Assembly: GCA_015179025.1 (NCBI GenBank)
Contig: WHUX01000240.1
Span: 1-64,000 of the forward strand
Reading direction: 5' to 3'
Source: Terfezia claveryi
Lineage: Eukaryota; Ascomycota; Pezizomycetes; Pezizales; Pezizaceae
DNA: 64,000 bases
A model generated the notes under the pieces. That model saw only the letters and a program-made list of their open reading frames with translations. It made no database searches and was not told the DNA's origin. A program made the position numbers and the translations under genes. Shown piece after piece: positions 38,136-50,578 of the stretch (its first letter is position 1; each line of letters opens with the position of its first letter).

Positions 38136-39494
38136 AGTAGGTCGGTCGGATACAACAATTCCATGTATTACATTACTTTTCAACACTCAAAATCCCTTCT
38201 GAGATCATCTTTAGTTGACTCTATTCACACCAAGTACACCTTGAAGTATTCAAGAATTTCTTTTTAAAAAAACAAAAAAAAACTCTAGTGAATAATCACT
38301 AGAATGAAGAACTTTTTATCCCTTGTTTTAGACCCAAATTAAAGCAGCAGATGCTGCTTTACAACATCGAGGACTAAGCCAAAATCAAAGGTTATATGCA
38401 AAAGTAGTCTCGATTAGACCCTCGTAGATGCAAAAGTTATTGCAAAATTATAGCCTGAATCATTTTATCCAATCAAAGACTTCGTGCTAGCAACTAATCT
38501 TATGGGGTTGTACAAATGAGATTGTAGATACTCCAGTTACTCGACAATCTATAATCACTTTAGCTAATGCTTCCCGACAGGCATCTACAACAATTCGGGT
38601 TTCTGTCATGTATTTACAAAACTTCCTATACCAGTCGTTTCTGCTAATGCTTTATAAATGAGCTGAAAAATGCTCATTCTTCTGTCATACCAGAGGGCTA
38701 GCAGATCATGACTGCAGTAGCCTCTCAGCTCTAGCTGAACGGACACAAATTGGGCTCCTGGATAATAGACCAAGGACGTTATATACTAAATGCAGTAATT
38801 AGATGAATTGCCTGCGAGGGGCACAGTGGGTATTCCTATGCCGCCCGCTAGGCGGCCCAGAACATATATATACAAACTGTATATAGTAACTCTCGAACAC
38901 GGCGCCGGCCTCAGTGCACCTTACCCCGCAGCACCCCGCTCGACTGAGGGATTATGTACTGAAAAATTGGGGAGTCAGAAACGTTTCTTAACCACCGTCT
39001 TCCTTCAAGTCCTATATTCAGGTTTTCGTGTGTTTTAATCTGGGGTGGAACGAGCTTGGCTGCGATTGGGCCATGGGGAGTATAGAGCACTCGGTGTGTG
39101 AACCCAATCCCTTTTCTTAAATTCCTTTTACAATCTACTTTCCAGTTGGAACCTATTTATATGTACTTCTGCTTGTAAATGAGCCTGGTCAACTTCATCT
39201 TCACCAAAGCTGAGATAGTTTAACTGCGGAAAGTGTCTCCTGTGAAGCCGATAACTTAGACTTTCGTTATATTGTGGCCCAAACAGCCTGAAAAACTGCT
39301 TTCTGTGTCAGTATTAATTAGCCTTTCCCTGTTTCTTACTTATAAAGTTTGGAAAATCTTGGTATGATGATATGAAGTTGCTTATAGACAGGTGTTTCTG
39401 AACTTACCATGCAGTGCCCTTTCTACTCGCGTGTTTGTACGGTATGTGACTTACTTGTATAATATTGAAATGGTAGGTGAAGGAATACTCCAGC

Positions 39495-39545
39495 AGGTAG
39501 TCTGGGTACATAGCAGGTAGAACCAGACTACATAGCAGGAGTAGT
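39495..39545. repeat. Imperfect palindrome with TAGTCTGG arms
   Basis: ACTCCAGCAGGTAGTCTGGG is followed after a short loop by ACCAGACTACATAGCAGGAG, its near-complement. The arms are about 20 bp. A shorter palindrome with the same core, TAGTCTGGTTGCACCAGAC, lies at about 41030. Confidence 0.65.
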
Positions 39546-39815
39546 TAGTACGTTTACTCTAATTGGAAACAGGTTAGTAAATGCCGGAATTTAGAGGCAC
39601 GGTCACAAGCCCCTCTGTAGTAGGTTGGATAGCCATAGCCTCATGACCGACAGATCTACATGTAGGGAAGTGGGAGGTTAGGTGTAGTCTGGTTGGCCCA
39701 AGCCACATGGGGACGGGCAAGTACTCATTTGGGATGGGATACGAGAATATTGTCATCATGAGGCTTGGGGACGAAAGTTCTTTGCTACTACAAGTGAGGC
39801 GGCGGAGTGAGGGAC

Positions 39816-39890
39816 TTTTTTTTTTTTATTTTTTATTTTTAATCCTCATTACTCCTATTCGGTCGGGAGACCATGAAGAGCTGGCTCATA
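39816..39890 (-). repeat. Dispersed SINE-like repeat, copy B
   Basis: A T-rich run is followed by CCTCATTACTCCTATTCGG and then GACCATGAAGAGCTGGCTCA, matching the first half of copy A (26030-26140). The ACCCGGGTG half is missing. Confidence 0.45.
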
Positions 39891-41614
39891 TTGAAGGTGA
39901 GGCAGCGGTGAATCACTAGGTTCACTGAAGAAGACTTCACTAGAACAAAGAGAGAGAGAGCGACTTGACTTAATAGCATCGATATAATGTCAAGTACAGC
40001 GAACAATCCAGATATATATACATGAAAGAGCGAGTGAGCATATGTAAGCCTTGCAAAGGTATGATATATGCGTGGACCCATAGCAGTGGGCCCATTAGTG
40101 GGGCCGCTATACCATGATATCATATGGTGTAAGCTGGTTTATTCAACAGCTCATGCTTGGAACGCCAGTGGACATACCCGCTGTAGATAAAGTAAGCAAC
40201 CACTTCACTTATAAGCCAATCCTTACCAGCCAACCCCGCTCAAAGAACATTCAACACCGCTCAATTGGAGTTTCGGGCCCGGCTAAGCAGTATGCACGAC
40301 TCTCGACTCATACAGCTCAGTCTTCTCTTATTTTCTTCTGCTAGCCGCACATGTCACAACCTGCCTCCTGCAATGTTCACCCAGCACCCGCACGAGCCTA
40401 GAGCAGACGCAGAGCACAAGTACCAGTCTCCCTCGGAGCTCATGACTTACTCCCCACAACATGTCAACTCCTGAGAATCTATAGCTAGAAACAGTGCCCA
40501 TCGATATCGATGTCAAGACAGAACGTTGATCAGAAAGAAAGCTAAAACTAGACAAGCCACAGTATCTCTATCATAGGTAATTTGCGGGTTTTTCAGTCTT
40601 CGATGACACAAGATAATACCGGTATGTACACAACGTATTTGCTAGTATGCGAGTCTCCTACAGCTACCAATGAAGTTACCAGATGGAAGCAGGATATGCG
40701 ACAGCGGCCTCGGGCAGACGCAAATACTCATTTCCTCAAACTGGGGATGCGCAAATCCACGTTTTCCTAGTCTGGTTGTACGTGTAGGCGAGCAGTGGGC
40801 CAGGGCTCCCTCGATGCCGAATCAACCCAAGTGTGAGGAAGCCTATATCACTGTACGTAGTCAATTTCTAATGGTGAAATGATTCTGTAGGCTGCTGAGT
40901 CTTCTTACTGTTTCCAAGCGTTGCTATACGCACAAGAGATCCAAGTCATATCATGTGCGAGCACGAAATGGGGCAATTTAGAGTTTGAGCAATGGTACGA
41001 CCGAGTGGCGAGACTTATTATTGAGGGTAGTCTGGTTGCACCAGACTATATTGAGGGTAGCTTCTGGTTGTCACACATGGCTAATTCTGGATGATACGGT
41101 AATGTATTTAAACTAGTCTGGTTGGCACAAGTCCCCCGCCAATATTCAAACTCCTCACTCCGCCCCTTCTCAGCACTGTTCACCCAAGACGGGCCACTAG
41201 TAAGTACTCTCCAAGCTTCTGTTCTTCCAAAAACATATCCTTATAGGCTGATCTAGGTCTTGGTTAACTGCTTCTCTATAGCCAATAGAGGACTTCGCAT
41301 CACCATACTCCACCAATAGCTATAGCATAGCACCTATAGGAGTCAAAAGATAGTCATCTCTACACACGGCCGCTGCGTGTGAGAAGAGTGAAAGAGAACT
41401 CATCATATAAGTGAAGTTAATGAACTTCAGCCCAATCGAATCATGACAATACAGCAGCAGTACGCAAATAGAAATATTAACATCTTACAATTTAATACAG
41501 GCAACACATACTCATAATACAGAAATGATGTGAATTAAACAACATTATAGTTAGAGGAAGGCAAGTCAAACGATCTCCAAATCACAAACCAAAGCCTGTC
41601 ATGCATCTCATAAA

Positions 41615-43035
41615 CTAATTCCCCCTCTGTTGTTGATACCCATCCATTTCTGCATGATTTGAACTGGGATAGACGTTTGTTGCGTCTGCCTCATAGCTTG
41701 GGCCATCTTGATGGTTGATTATTGTACTCCACTGTGGTGGCGGCGGGTTCGGTGGTACTTGTCTGCTTTCCCCGTATTTCTCAGCTATTACAGAAGAGCT
41801 GTCCGACGTCCACTGGGCGTGTTGACCATGAGGTAGTGGCGCTGGTAGTGGTGGTGGCGACATAGGAGGTACTACTGCTCCTGGAGTGCTTACTCCCGAT
41901 TGATATGTGTTATTTCCAGGTAGGTTTCGTTGTTCATGCTGGAAAGCAGCAATTGCCTCCGCGGCCTCCGCCCGACCCTTATTTCTCCCTGCTTTCAACG
42001 CAAAAAATATTGCCACACCGGCTAGGATCAAAATAAACACACCACCTGCGACAATGCCTCCAATGACACCGGATGGCAAGCCTGAAGACCCTGAGCTACC
42101 AGTGGTGTTCGAAGATCCGTTTGGATTTTGGTTTTGGCTGTTATCGGTCTGGGAGGTGTCTGTGGGAGAATTAACTTTGGTACCAGTCGACACGTTTGGC
42201 GTTATTGAAGGAACCGAGGAGAGAGATGTTCTAGAACTGTTAGGAGTGGTGGAGGTATTACCAGTTTTTCCATCATTTCCAGAGGGGGCAGACGTCTGTG
42301 GGGGTTGCTACGATGTTTCATCAGCTGCGACTGCGGTGAAACTTGAAAGGCGGAATACATACATCCCCACTCACATCTTGGACAGCGGTGGCAATTTGAC
42401 TCCCGGTGGGCTTGAGGGTGTCAGGACCACATGCCCCTCGATTGTCAGCTGTTAAATACCCAATTTGCCCAGACCTAACCAACGTCAGTTATACAACACC
42501 ACAGTTATAGTGGAAAATGGTCTATATAACGAACAGGCAACAAAAGTACAAGTCACGTCCACCAGCCCACAGAGACCATGATGAGTCACCACATTTGGGG
42601 AACGTTGCTGCCGTCGTGTCACATCTAGAAGCTGGAAAAGGCACATATTTGACATCAGTACCCAACATCATGGAGTATTGCTTCAAGCATTTGAGGGAGG
42701 GACCTCTACTCACATGATGCACAACAAGCAATTCTGTATCCATAGTTGATACAAACGGTGGATTTTGGACAGCATGCCAACATTGCCGGAGAACCACCTT
42801 CATCACAGGTTTCGGTGTTTGAGGGGCATGTTATTGCGCGTAGAGCCCAGGATCCTACTAAATCTTGACGCTTCAAAGAGAAACCACGTTTCTGGTAAAC
42901 TGGTTCGGCAAAGGCTTTGATTGCAAGGGGCGATTCCAATTGACCTATGTTTTTCCCGAGGGGCGGTGAAAGATGACCGACAGCGATTGCAACATCAAGA
43001 GCAAGAACAGCCGCCAAGACGTGGTGATATATCAT
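41615..43035 (-). CDS. Single-pass type I membrane protein with Cys-rich ectodomain
   Basis: Four exons fit: 43035-42714, 42631-42535, 42474-42375 and 42307-41615; the introns (82, 60 and 67 nt) have GT-AG ends and the phases agree, giving 403 residues. Residues 1-20 are a signal peptide (MIYHHVLAAVLALDVAIAVG). The ectodomain is Cys-rich (LACCPKSTVC, RCDTT, PKCGDSSWSLW, YFCC, IGYLTADNRGACGP). Exon 4 starts with a Ser/Thr/Asn/Gln-rich linker likely to be O-glycosylated, then a transmembrane helix at about 253-277 (GVIGGIVAGGVFILILAGVA), a basic stop-transfer KAGRNKGR and a Pro-rich cytosolic tail. This layout is common in ascomycete surface proteins and resembles Mid2/WSC-like wall sensors in architecture, but I see no true WSC domain. 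The role is unknown; a cell-surface sensor or adhesin is a guess. Confidence 0.85.
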
Positions 43036-43180
43036 AGCGAAACGCTTTTTTGGTTTAAAGAGACCTGCCCGGGAATACCGATATTCAAGAATAAGGGGAA
43101 ATAGCGAGGGAAAAGGGGAGGAGCCATCAACTCCAAATACATAGCAGAATTTTAGGGGTATGCAAATTCTTACGGCTGAA

Positions 43181-44783
43181 CAGTGATTTATTTTGGCCTA
43201 GCTCCGATCAAGGGTTGTCCTATATCCATGTAACTACCCCTGCCATGACACATATCCCGAGATACTACGCTGGCTAGACAAGTTCTCCACCTCGAAAAGG
43301 ATGTAATTGCCCATCCCCTCTTAGTATGACCCCTCCATCCGCAGATATCATGAACTAACAAGTCTAGATAGTGCCAGCACATTATCTTAGCATCTGTATA
43401 TTTATATTAGGATACAATATTTAGGCATAGAGCCATATAGAAAGTTGCTTTTGTTCAGCACCTATTATGCATAGCTTTTGGACCATGTCAGCCTATTTTT
43501 CAGTATTTCAATCCTTCTCGGCCTTTTATATCTTCTGTAGTCTCTTTACTCACCGACTTTGCTATATCATCTATACCCTGCGTACCCTTACCCTCTAGAT
43601 CCTAAGTACCCTATAACCTACACACCAGGCTTTATTAGGCTACTTAAATGATCTTTTGCCCTATATTTTTCCTTATGTACATATAGTACATATGTATAAG
43701 GATTCTTGAAGATTTTCTAACAAGGTCAATGCCTATTTCGATCCACAACTCCAGTATGTGCTGAGGGAGCTTAGCGGGGGGGTGTTGGAAGTCTACAACT
43801 TATACCTACGTTAAGTCGGTTCTGGAAGCCTCCGTCTATTGCAGTCTGGGAATCTGTGTCTATAACAGCAACTGCAGATGTCTGCCTCAGTTCACATGAT
43901 ATCTTAATCATGGCTCGTGACCCTAGCCATCTACGTATGTGAATTTTCATCCGTATACGTAGCTGGTTCCGTATACGGCTCCTGGAAGGTCTTCGGAGCT
44001 GCCCAATGTATGCCTACGTGGTCTGACTCATTTATTATATATAGCGGCTTTAGGTCGCTCTAAATTGCCACGATATCTCGTTTTCACTGCAGGATATACC
44101 TAGAACTCAATACATTCGTTTGTATACTCTATCTCATATCTCTAGTTATCTCGATATCTACGGACTGTTCTAGATGAAGTGCATCTTCATTGACCTCATA
44201 TCTGCTACCTCTATTGTGTTGCTGCGCGCAGCATACTATTTTTGCAGCCGGGTTACTCAGTTTTCTAATCGATAGTGAATAGACCCAAGTTATCAGGCCT
44301 ATGGGATAACAGGATACACAGGGTATGGGGAATGTAGGAGTTGTACAGAATGAGTAGGTAAAGAGGCTGCAGAAGATATAAAGGCTGAGGAGACTAAAAT
44401 ACTGAAAACCCGGCTGACATAGTCCAAAAGCTCGAAAGGGCTCAATTATTCATAATAGGTACTGAAAAATAGCAACTTTCTATATAGCCCTATTCCTGTA
44501 TATTGTATCCTAACATAAATATAGATTCTAAGTAAAGGTGCCGGCACTATGTAGGCTTGTTAGTTCATGATATCTGTTAGTGGAGGGGTCATACTAAAAT
44601 ACATCCTTTTCGAGGTAGATTGGTACATATGATGGCTTCATATGAGTTATTCAACTAGCTAGTATACGCATATAGCAGATTCCAGAGTATCAGGATACAA
44701 TTTATCCGGTGTGTAGAGGAAGTCTAGCTATCTCGGGATATGGCAGGGGAGTTGACATGGATTATAGCCAAAAATTATAACTG
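43181..44783. mobile_element. Foldback element with 420-470-bp inverted arms
   Basis: The left arm (43181 to about 43597) reappears in inverted orientation at about 44311-44783. Shared blocks in matching order include CCTCGAAAAGGATGTA, GTATGACCCCTCC, ATATCATGAACTAACAAG, AGGATACAATAT, ATATAGAAAGTTGCT and ATATCTTCTG. The arms are perhaps 80-85% alike, with small indels. The ends begin CAGTGATTTAT and CAGTTATAAT. The 700-bp centre has no supportable gene. The layout fits a large foldback or MITE-like DNA transposon; the transcribed arms could form a long hairpin. Confidence 0.82.
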
Positions 44784-45017
44784 CAGCCAGTCACATGCTT
44801 GAGAAGCGCGTTGTGTCACATTGGCATCTATTTATAGGTATCAACCAATAAAAGTGTCTGGAATGGTCACACAATTAATAGTCCAGGTTGGTACCCCAAT
44901 TTCGTGTTACCCAAATCTCTGCAAACGAACGAATAGCATCCATGCAGTTTATCTCCCGAAATATGCTTATTTTGACTGGGGAATTAAGCATTTTATGCCA
45001 GACTAGCATCTTACATA

Positions 45018-45298
45018 CAGTGCCATGAAAAAAGTCTTCTGCACTATTCCCAATACACACTAGCGCCATTTTTACGTTTTTAAAATGACTTCAATTCCGC
45101 AGCCAACTGTGCCTGCCCAGGTCACCATAAATATTTATAAAAATCAGAGAAGAGGCTATGAACCTTTTTCTTAAATCTATGATTTTTTTCATGCATTTAT
45201 CTAGCAGTCTTGATTTCTAAACATTTTTGTCATAAGTGCCACTTATTGGCCGTTTTGCCAAGAATCTGCCAAGGCAGAAGACTTTTTTCATGTGACTG
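45018..45298. mobile_element. Tc1/mariner-type MITE
   Basis: The ends are CAGTGCCATGAAAAAAGTC and, on the complement, CAGTCACATGAAAAAAGTC; the inverted repeats continue TTCTGC for about 25 bp with two mismatches. TA dinucleotides flank both ends (45016-45017 and 45299-45300), as expected for a Tc1/mariner target duplication. At 281 bp there is no room for a transposase. The TIR sequence differs from that of the 13898-15346 element, so another autonomous element must have moved it. Confidence 0.85.
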
Positions 45299-46617
45299 TA
45301 CATATAAGAAGACTCATAAACTAGCGTCTCGTCTATTATACTCGGGCTTTTTTTTTTTTTGGTAAAACTCGTTACCCATATGCGCATTAAGGGACCCAGA
45401 AACCCGGGTGCGGCAAGTTAAACTGCCAAGTTCACGCTAAATACACTGCATAACCCATCAAGGTAGTCGGTTAACTGGCCACGACAGATGACTCTGGTGG
45501 GGCCTGACTGGAGCCCGACCATGAAGGAGATTGAAAGGGAGTGCTGAAAAGAACTGACGGAACTAGAAGAGGACATTTAGGAAACTCACAACAAATAGAC
45601 CGTAGTCCAGGAAATAAGGGAAATCATAAAATAAACCGTAACCCGTGAACCAAGGGATCTCGTGAAAAATAAGCAAAACTTGCACGTCAGGTGAGCTTGT
45701 AATGGAGGTATCCGAAGAAAATGCCTCTGTTGCCTCCCGTTCCTTCCTCCACTTCCGGCTTGTCCAACTCTTCCCATAGGTATGTTGTTGTTATCCAAGA
45801 GGAAGCTCTTTACCGTTCGAACCGGTGGGCATTCGAACGTAATGTGCCGCGACTCCTCTAACAGATGTCCGCAAAAAAAAGACTCGCTCTACATATCTCG
45901 CCAATTTATGTGGTACCGGTAAGCGTAAAGTCATTGCGATCAGATTTGGTATCATGTGTGGGATTCAACTATTCGAGCTTTTCTGATGGCTGTGGCACAT
46001 ATGTTTGGCGGACTACAGGCTCATGGGATTTGCGACGAAACGTTTTCCGTTCACGAATTTGAGTCATCTTAGTTTATTCATATTTCCCACGTTTGATTGT
46101 GCTGCACACGTCCGTTCACCGAGCGACATTGTACATAGGTACTGATACTCCAAGGAAAAGAATCACACGCAGAATAAAGCTCAACTCACTACTCCTGGTG
46201 AGGACAATCTGCACAGTGTGTAATACGAACTATGTCGTCTATCTCGCGATGATGCAGGAGGGATAAGAACAGGAACAGATTATCTACACGGTCTGACCTA
46301 TGCCAAGCTTCCCATCACAGCTAGTCCGAAATTTAGTGCATTAGATTCACCTCTCATTTCTGAGTAGAACAATAAGGTGATAAAGAAACATACCACCACA
46401 AATCCCCCCAAAGTTAAACAAAGACAATTATAATAGCAAAACAACAAAATACAGCAACCAACTCAAATGATGCCTATTATTTAATCTCTATAGTGCTGGC
46501 AATCTAGAGGATACTATGCTTGGCAAAATGTATCATTCATTTTAAGTTTTAGTTAGTATAGTTTTATTTTTTTATTTATTTAGTGTAATATAAATAGATT
46601 ACCAACCATACTAAACA
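45299..46617. other. Intergenic stretch before the AT-rich block
   Basis: No supportable gene. It contains a SINE-like repeat copy at 45349-45432. From about 46350 onward the base composition falls steeply toward AT, marking the edge of the mutated transposon block. Confidence 0.55.
45349..45432 (-). repeat. Dispersed SINE-like repeat, copy C
   Basis: A T-run is followed by CTCGTTACCCATATGCGC, CCCAGAAACCCGGGTG and CGGCAAGTTAAACTGCCA. These blocks match copy A in the same order and orientation. Confidence 0.5.
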
Positions 46618-48640
46618 ATGCCTCCATTCAGCAAAAAGAGAAAAGTATGTATTACTTCTACTGTAAAAGCTTACAAAGCTCATAAAGCTCAAAGAATACT
46701 ATTTGATAATAGTAATACAGCTGCAGAACTTCACTTTGACAGTAAAGCGGAGGATTTAGAGCTTGATCTTATAGCAGATATTGATAAAGAACTAGTTATA
46801 GAAGAAGATGCTTTAGTATATTTGATTACTATAGCTAATTTGGATTCAGAAGAACCCAATTTCAAATACTAGTAAGGGGTATAACAGTCTCAAATAACAT
46901 TATACTAAACTTGAAAAAAGCAAGCTGATTTATAGTATACAGCTACCAATACAGCCAAAATTATAGAGTTTTTTGTATTAAAAACTACAGTCAATACTAA
47001 CTCCAGCTTACTAGTAATTTGCAATCAATTGCAGGGTACTATAAAAGATTTTAAAGCTCTACTTCATTTAAAATATATGCCTATAGGGTAAAATCTCTAT
47101 CATTATAATATGGTTCTCTTGTTTCTACAGCTTCAACTTTAAAATTACAGAGTCAAAGATCATTATTATTAATCTTGCTAATGCTTGTAGTAGTAGTAAA
47201 AAAATGGCACAAAGGATACACACTTAAAAATTCCTGATTTCTTCTTGATATATTAGAGTTAAATATATAGTACCTTCTCTAAAGTTTTAAGTTGATTAAC
47301 TGATGAGAGAGTCCTCCTAACTATACAAGAGTATATTGGAGCTATTGGTAAAAAATTGACTTTATATAGGTTAGCTAAAGTAGTGAATAAGAATTTGAAA
47401 GAAGAGCATATTATTAATAGGGCAAGGATTAGAACTATTTAATTTCTAAGCAAACTGCTCGAATATGGCTGAATAAACTTAGATTTTAATGGAAGGATAT
47501 TTGAAAGGGAGTACATGTGGATAGTTATGAGTAGGATGATATTATTACCTATCATTAAAATATCTTTCTGCCACAAATGGATGAAATACATTCCTTGGCT
47601 CATTATAGTAATAGGATGAAGATGGTAAAGTTATCTTAATATATTTGCTATTGGAAGAGAAAGAGAAGATCTTGTTACTTATTATCAATCAATGTTCAAT
47701 ACTAATAATAGAAAGTAGTAGATATGGGTTAAGGATAATGCATACCCTTTACAAAAAAAGAATAGGGAAAAGGAATCATAGTTTCAGAGTTTATAATACC
47801 TTATAGTCGACTAGCAGTACCTCCTCATATCTATACTGAAGATCTTCCCATTATAAGACAACTAAATTCCTTAAATATAGCCAGACAATTAGTAGATAGG
47901 AGAGAAAATGGTTGAGCATGTTTCTATATTGTTATTCTAATTTTCGAAAGAGTATATCCTGACTGTTAAGCTGTATTTCTATTTAATAATGCTTTCAATC
48001 ATACTACATTTGCTCTGGATGCCTTAGTAGTAAAATATGAATTTGGAACTAGGTAGAAAGTAGCTAGTAATATGAAAAGGATTATATACTCTAAACAATA
48101 CCTACAGACTATGATCTTTTCTAAAAATTATTCAGATCTAGCACTTTATGGAAAGCCAAAAGGAATAAAGTAAGTACTTCTTGAGAGAGGGCTTTAGCAG
48201 AATAGTATATGCCTTAATTGCAAGCCAAAGTGCTAAACTTATGCTAGTACAGACTACTATATATGACAATACTTGCAAAATCAGTAGGACTTTTAAGAGC
48301 AGAGGGGATACCTACAAAAAGTGATTGCAACTAAAGGGTATCAAGTGATTTTTTATCTAAAATTTTACTGTAAGCTAAACTTCATTGAATTCTTTTAGGC
48401 AGCAGTAAAAAGATATGCTCCTGAGAATTGTGAATATTCTTTGTAAGGGTTATGGGATACTATACCTCATACATTTGAGGCTATACTAGAAAGAACTATA
48501 TGGTGATTTTACCAAAAGTGTCAATGGACAATATAAGCATATTATAATAGTTATTAATATAGTATTATAGAGTTTAAAGACTATGTATACAAAAGCTACT
48601 GCAAAACTTATATACTAAATGAAGACTAGTCTAGCCCTCA
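46618..48640 (+). pseudogene. RIP-degraded DDE transposase of a DNA transposon
   Basis: The start is intact: ATG at 46618 opens an 84-codon frame beginning MPPFSKKRKV and ending in an acidic stretch. Beyond it, stop-broken frames keep recognisable pieces: EREDLVTYYQSMF and WVKDNAYPLQKKNREKES at about 47670-47780, FLFNNAFNHTTFALDAL at about 47960-48030 (the usual DNA.TTH block, with Asp changed to Asn), and KGYQVIFYLKFYCKLNFIEF at about 48330-48400 (usually PKFHCELN.IE, holding the final Glu). This order matches fungal DDE-superfamily endonuclease transposases. Asp-to-Asn and Gln-to-stop changes fit C-to-T mutation. It is not functional. Confidence 0.75.
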
Positions 48641-50578
48641 CATCATACAGATATTTCCTTTTTTGGTAATTTTAGTCTTTCTTAGTATGTATCATTTATT
48701 AGCCTTTATATATAAAATAGTCTTTTTTTTTTATCTATTTATTCACTTAGATTTTTTAAATTTTTTTTTTAAAATATAATTATTGTTCTCTATAGTCAAT
48801 ACTATCAATTTTATATTAAAATATTCAAGTTCTATTATAGTAGTATTGTTGATACATTAGTAGTATATCCCTTTAAAATAGTACTTTCTAGACTATTAGC
48901 ACTATATGAAGTAGAAAAATTCTATCTCTATAAAGTAACCTTTAGTCTAACCCTTCAAATAATAAAACCTAATTCTTATTCTCAACTTCTCTATCCCTAA
49001 GACTCACTTTTTGTAGAATGAAAACTTTCAACAATTTAAATATATATCTCCTAATAATCTTTCCTGTTTTTAAATCCTATAGATCTCCCAAAATATTGGA
49101 TTTAGAGATCTATAATAAGTGATAGAGACTATCCTACTTTATAAATAGCTTTATTCTTAAGTTCTTATTTACTTAAAATCTTCAATATAATACCAGATCC
49201 TCTAACTATAGAGTAGTATAATAAAGTATTATAATAGTAAAAAGTTACTTTTCCTAATCTAGCTAAACTCTTTTTTTAATAAGCTCTTATATTTCCTCAA
49301 TTGTTACTAGTTTTACCTTATTCTAATCTACAAATACTTTAGATTCATACTAATTATCTAGTTAAGTCTATCAGATATACTTATCTATTATTTTATCTAG
49401 CTAATAAGTTTAAATATTAAATCCTAAAAATACCTATAATAAGATATATTTATAAATCTTTAGAACTTAAGTATTAATAAATTATACAACTAGGTTCAAA
49501 TACTTATTCTAGTATTTAATAGTATTTAGTTACTTATTTAACTTTTCTAGTACTTACAACCTAGCCAATACTATCTAAATATACTATTTAGATAATCCTA
49601 TGAATTAAGGGTTTATAATAGGGATATTAAAGAGTTTAACTCCTATCTTCTGCAGAAGCTTTAGTAACTCTTCTATAATAAAATATCTCCTAATATCAAT
49701 GTTAAAAGCTAAAGGCTATCTGAATATTTTGAAAATTCATTTTATAAATTCTATAATAGTAGCTTTAGTATTTTATATAGTAGTGTAAGTGAATAAATGC
49801 CTAGAGAAGTAGTCAACTAGGATTAGAATATAGATAGAGCTATTTCTGCTATTTAAAGTGATTGGGCCAAGGAAATCTATACTTTTTAAATCTATTAGTT
49901 ATATTAATAAGATTAGTTTCACTTAGGTAGAGTTTTAAAGAGAGTCCAAATATTAGCAAGCTTTATATAATATATACTAATAAGTAATGTCTTTAATTTA
50001 TTCTGGTCAATAATATCTGTTTATTAAATTCCTTCTCATAATCCCTTATAAAAAATATCTATAATAATCATAATATTGATAGAGAATATTTCTAACTTCC
50101 TTACCTAAAATATATTTAGAACATTCTCTATTAACTTCTCAATAAGCTAAGTAAAGATCTTCTTCTTAAATAAGGCTATGTTTATAAGACTCTAACCTAA
50201 TCTTTCTTAATTAGTAGTCATTTTCTAGCTTCTAGGATTGTATATATCTATACAGTAAATAATAGACTATTTCTTTATACTATTAATTATTTAGCTATTT
50301 CTCCTACAATTTGTACTTACCTTTATCTATAGGAGGTTGCCTAATCTCATTTTTATATATCTTTATTGCTAGCTCATTAGCATCTCTATTGTTTTCTCTG
50401 GAGATTTTTTAGAGCTGTATTTCTACTTAATTCTCTTATTCTAGAATAGTAATCTAAGTATTGAGTTCAATGAATTGATCTATATTTTTAATCCTATTAT
50501 ATCTATCCCTTTTCTATCTTTAGATTTATTAATACAATCTTTCATATATATACTCTGAGTTAGAAGCAAGTATTAGTA
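48641..50578 (-). pseudogene. Old Ty3/Gypsy element, 3' part with integrase
   Basis: On the minus strand at about 49600-49960 a stop-broken frame reads IDFLGPITLNSRNSS, YILILVDYFSRHLFTY, KATIIEFIK and LQKIGVKLFNIPI, the integrase core with its first Asp (LVDYFSR). The rest, to about 48650, is too mutated to interpret; an LTR may lie there but I could not define it. It is interrupted at 50578 by the chromodomain element and continues after 56384. Confidence 0.7.

Larger units (their letters stand above)
38136..41614. other. Gene-poor interval with short palindromic repeats
   Basis: No supportable gene. Several TAGTCTGGTTG-type motifs occur (see 39495, 39685, 40767, 41030, 41113), as does a SINE-like repeat copy at 39816-39890. 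The left part, to about 38750, is AT-rich and may be older transposon sequence. Confidence 0.5.

Noticed and set aside
41907..42455. 182-codon plus-strand frame
   Set aside because: It is antisense to the spliced membrane-protein gene, whose exon phases, signal peptide and transmembrane helix support the minus strand.
45795..45840. Possible tRNA gene from GTTCGAACCGGTGGG
   Set aside because: No cloverleaf with matching acceptor arms could be drawn around it; no other tRNA candidates were convincing in the window.
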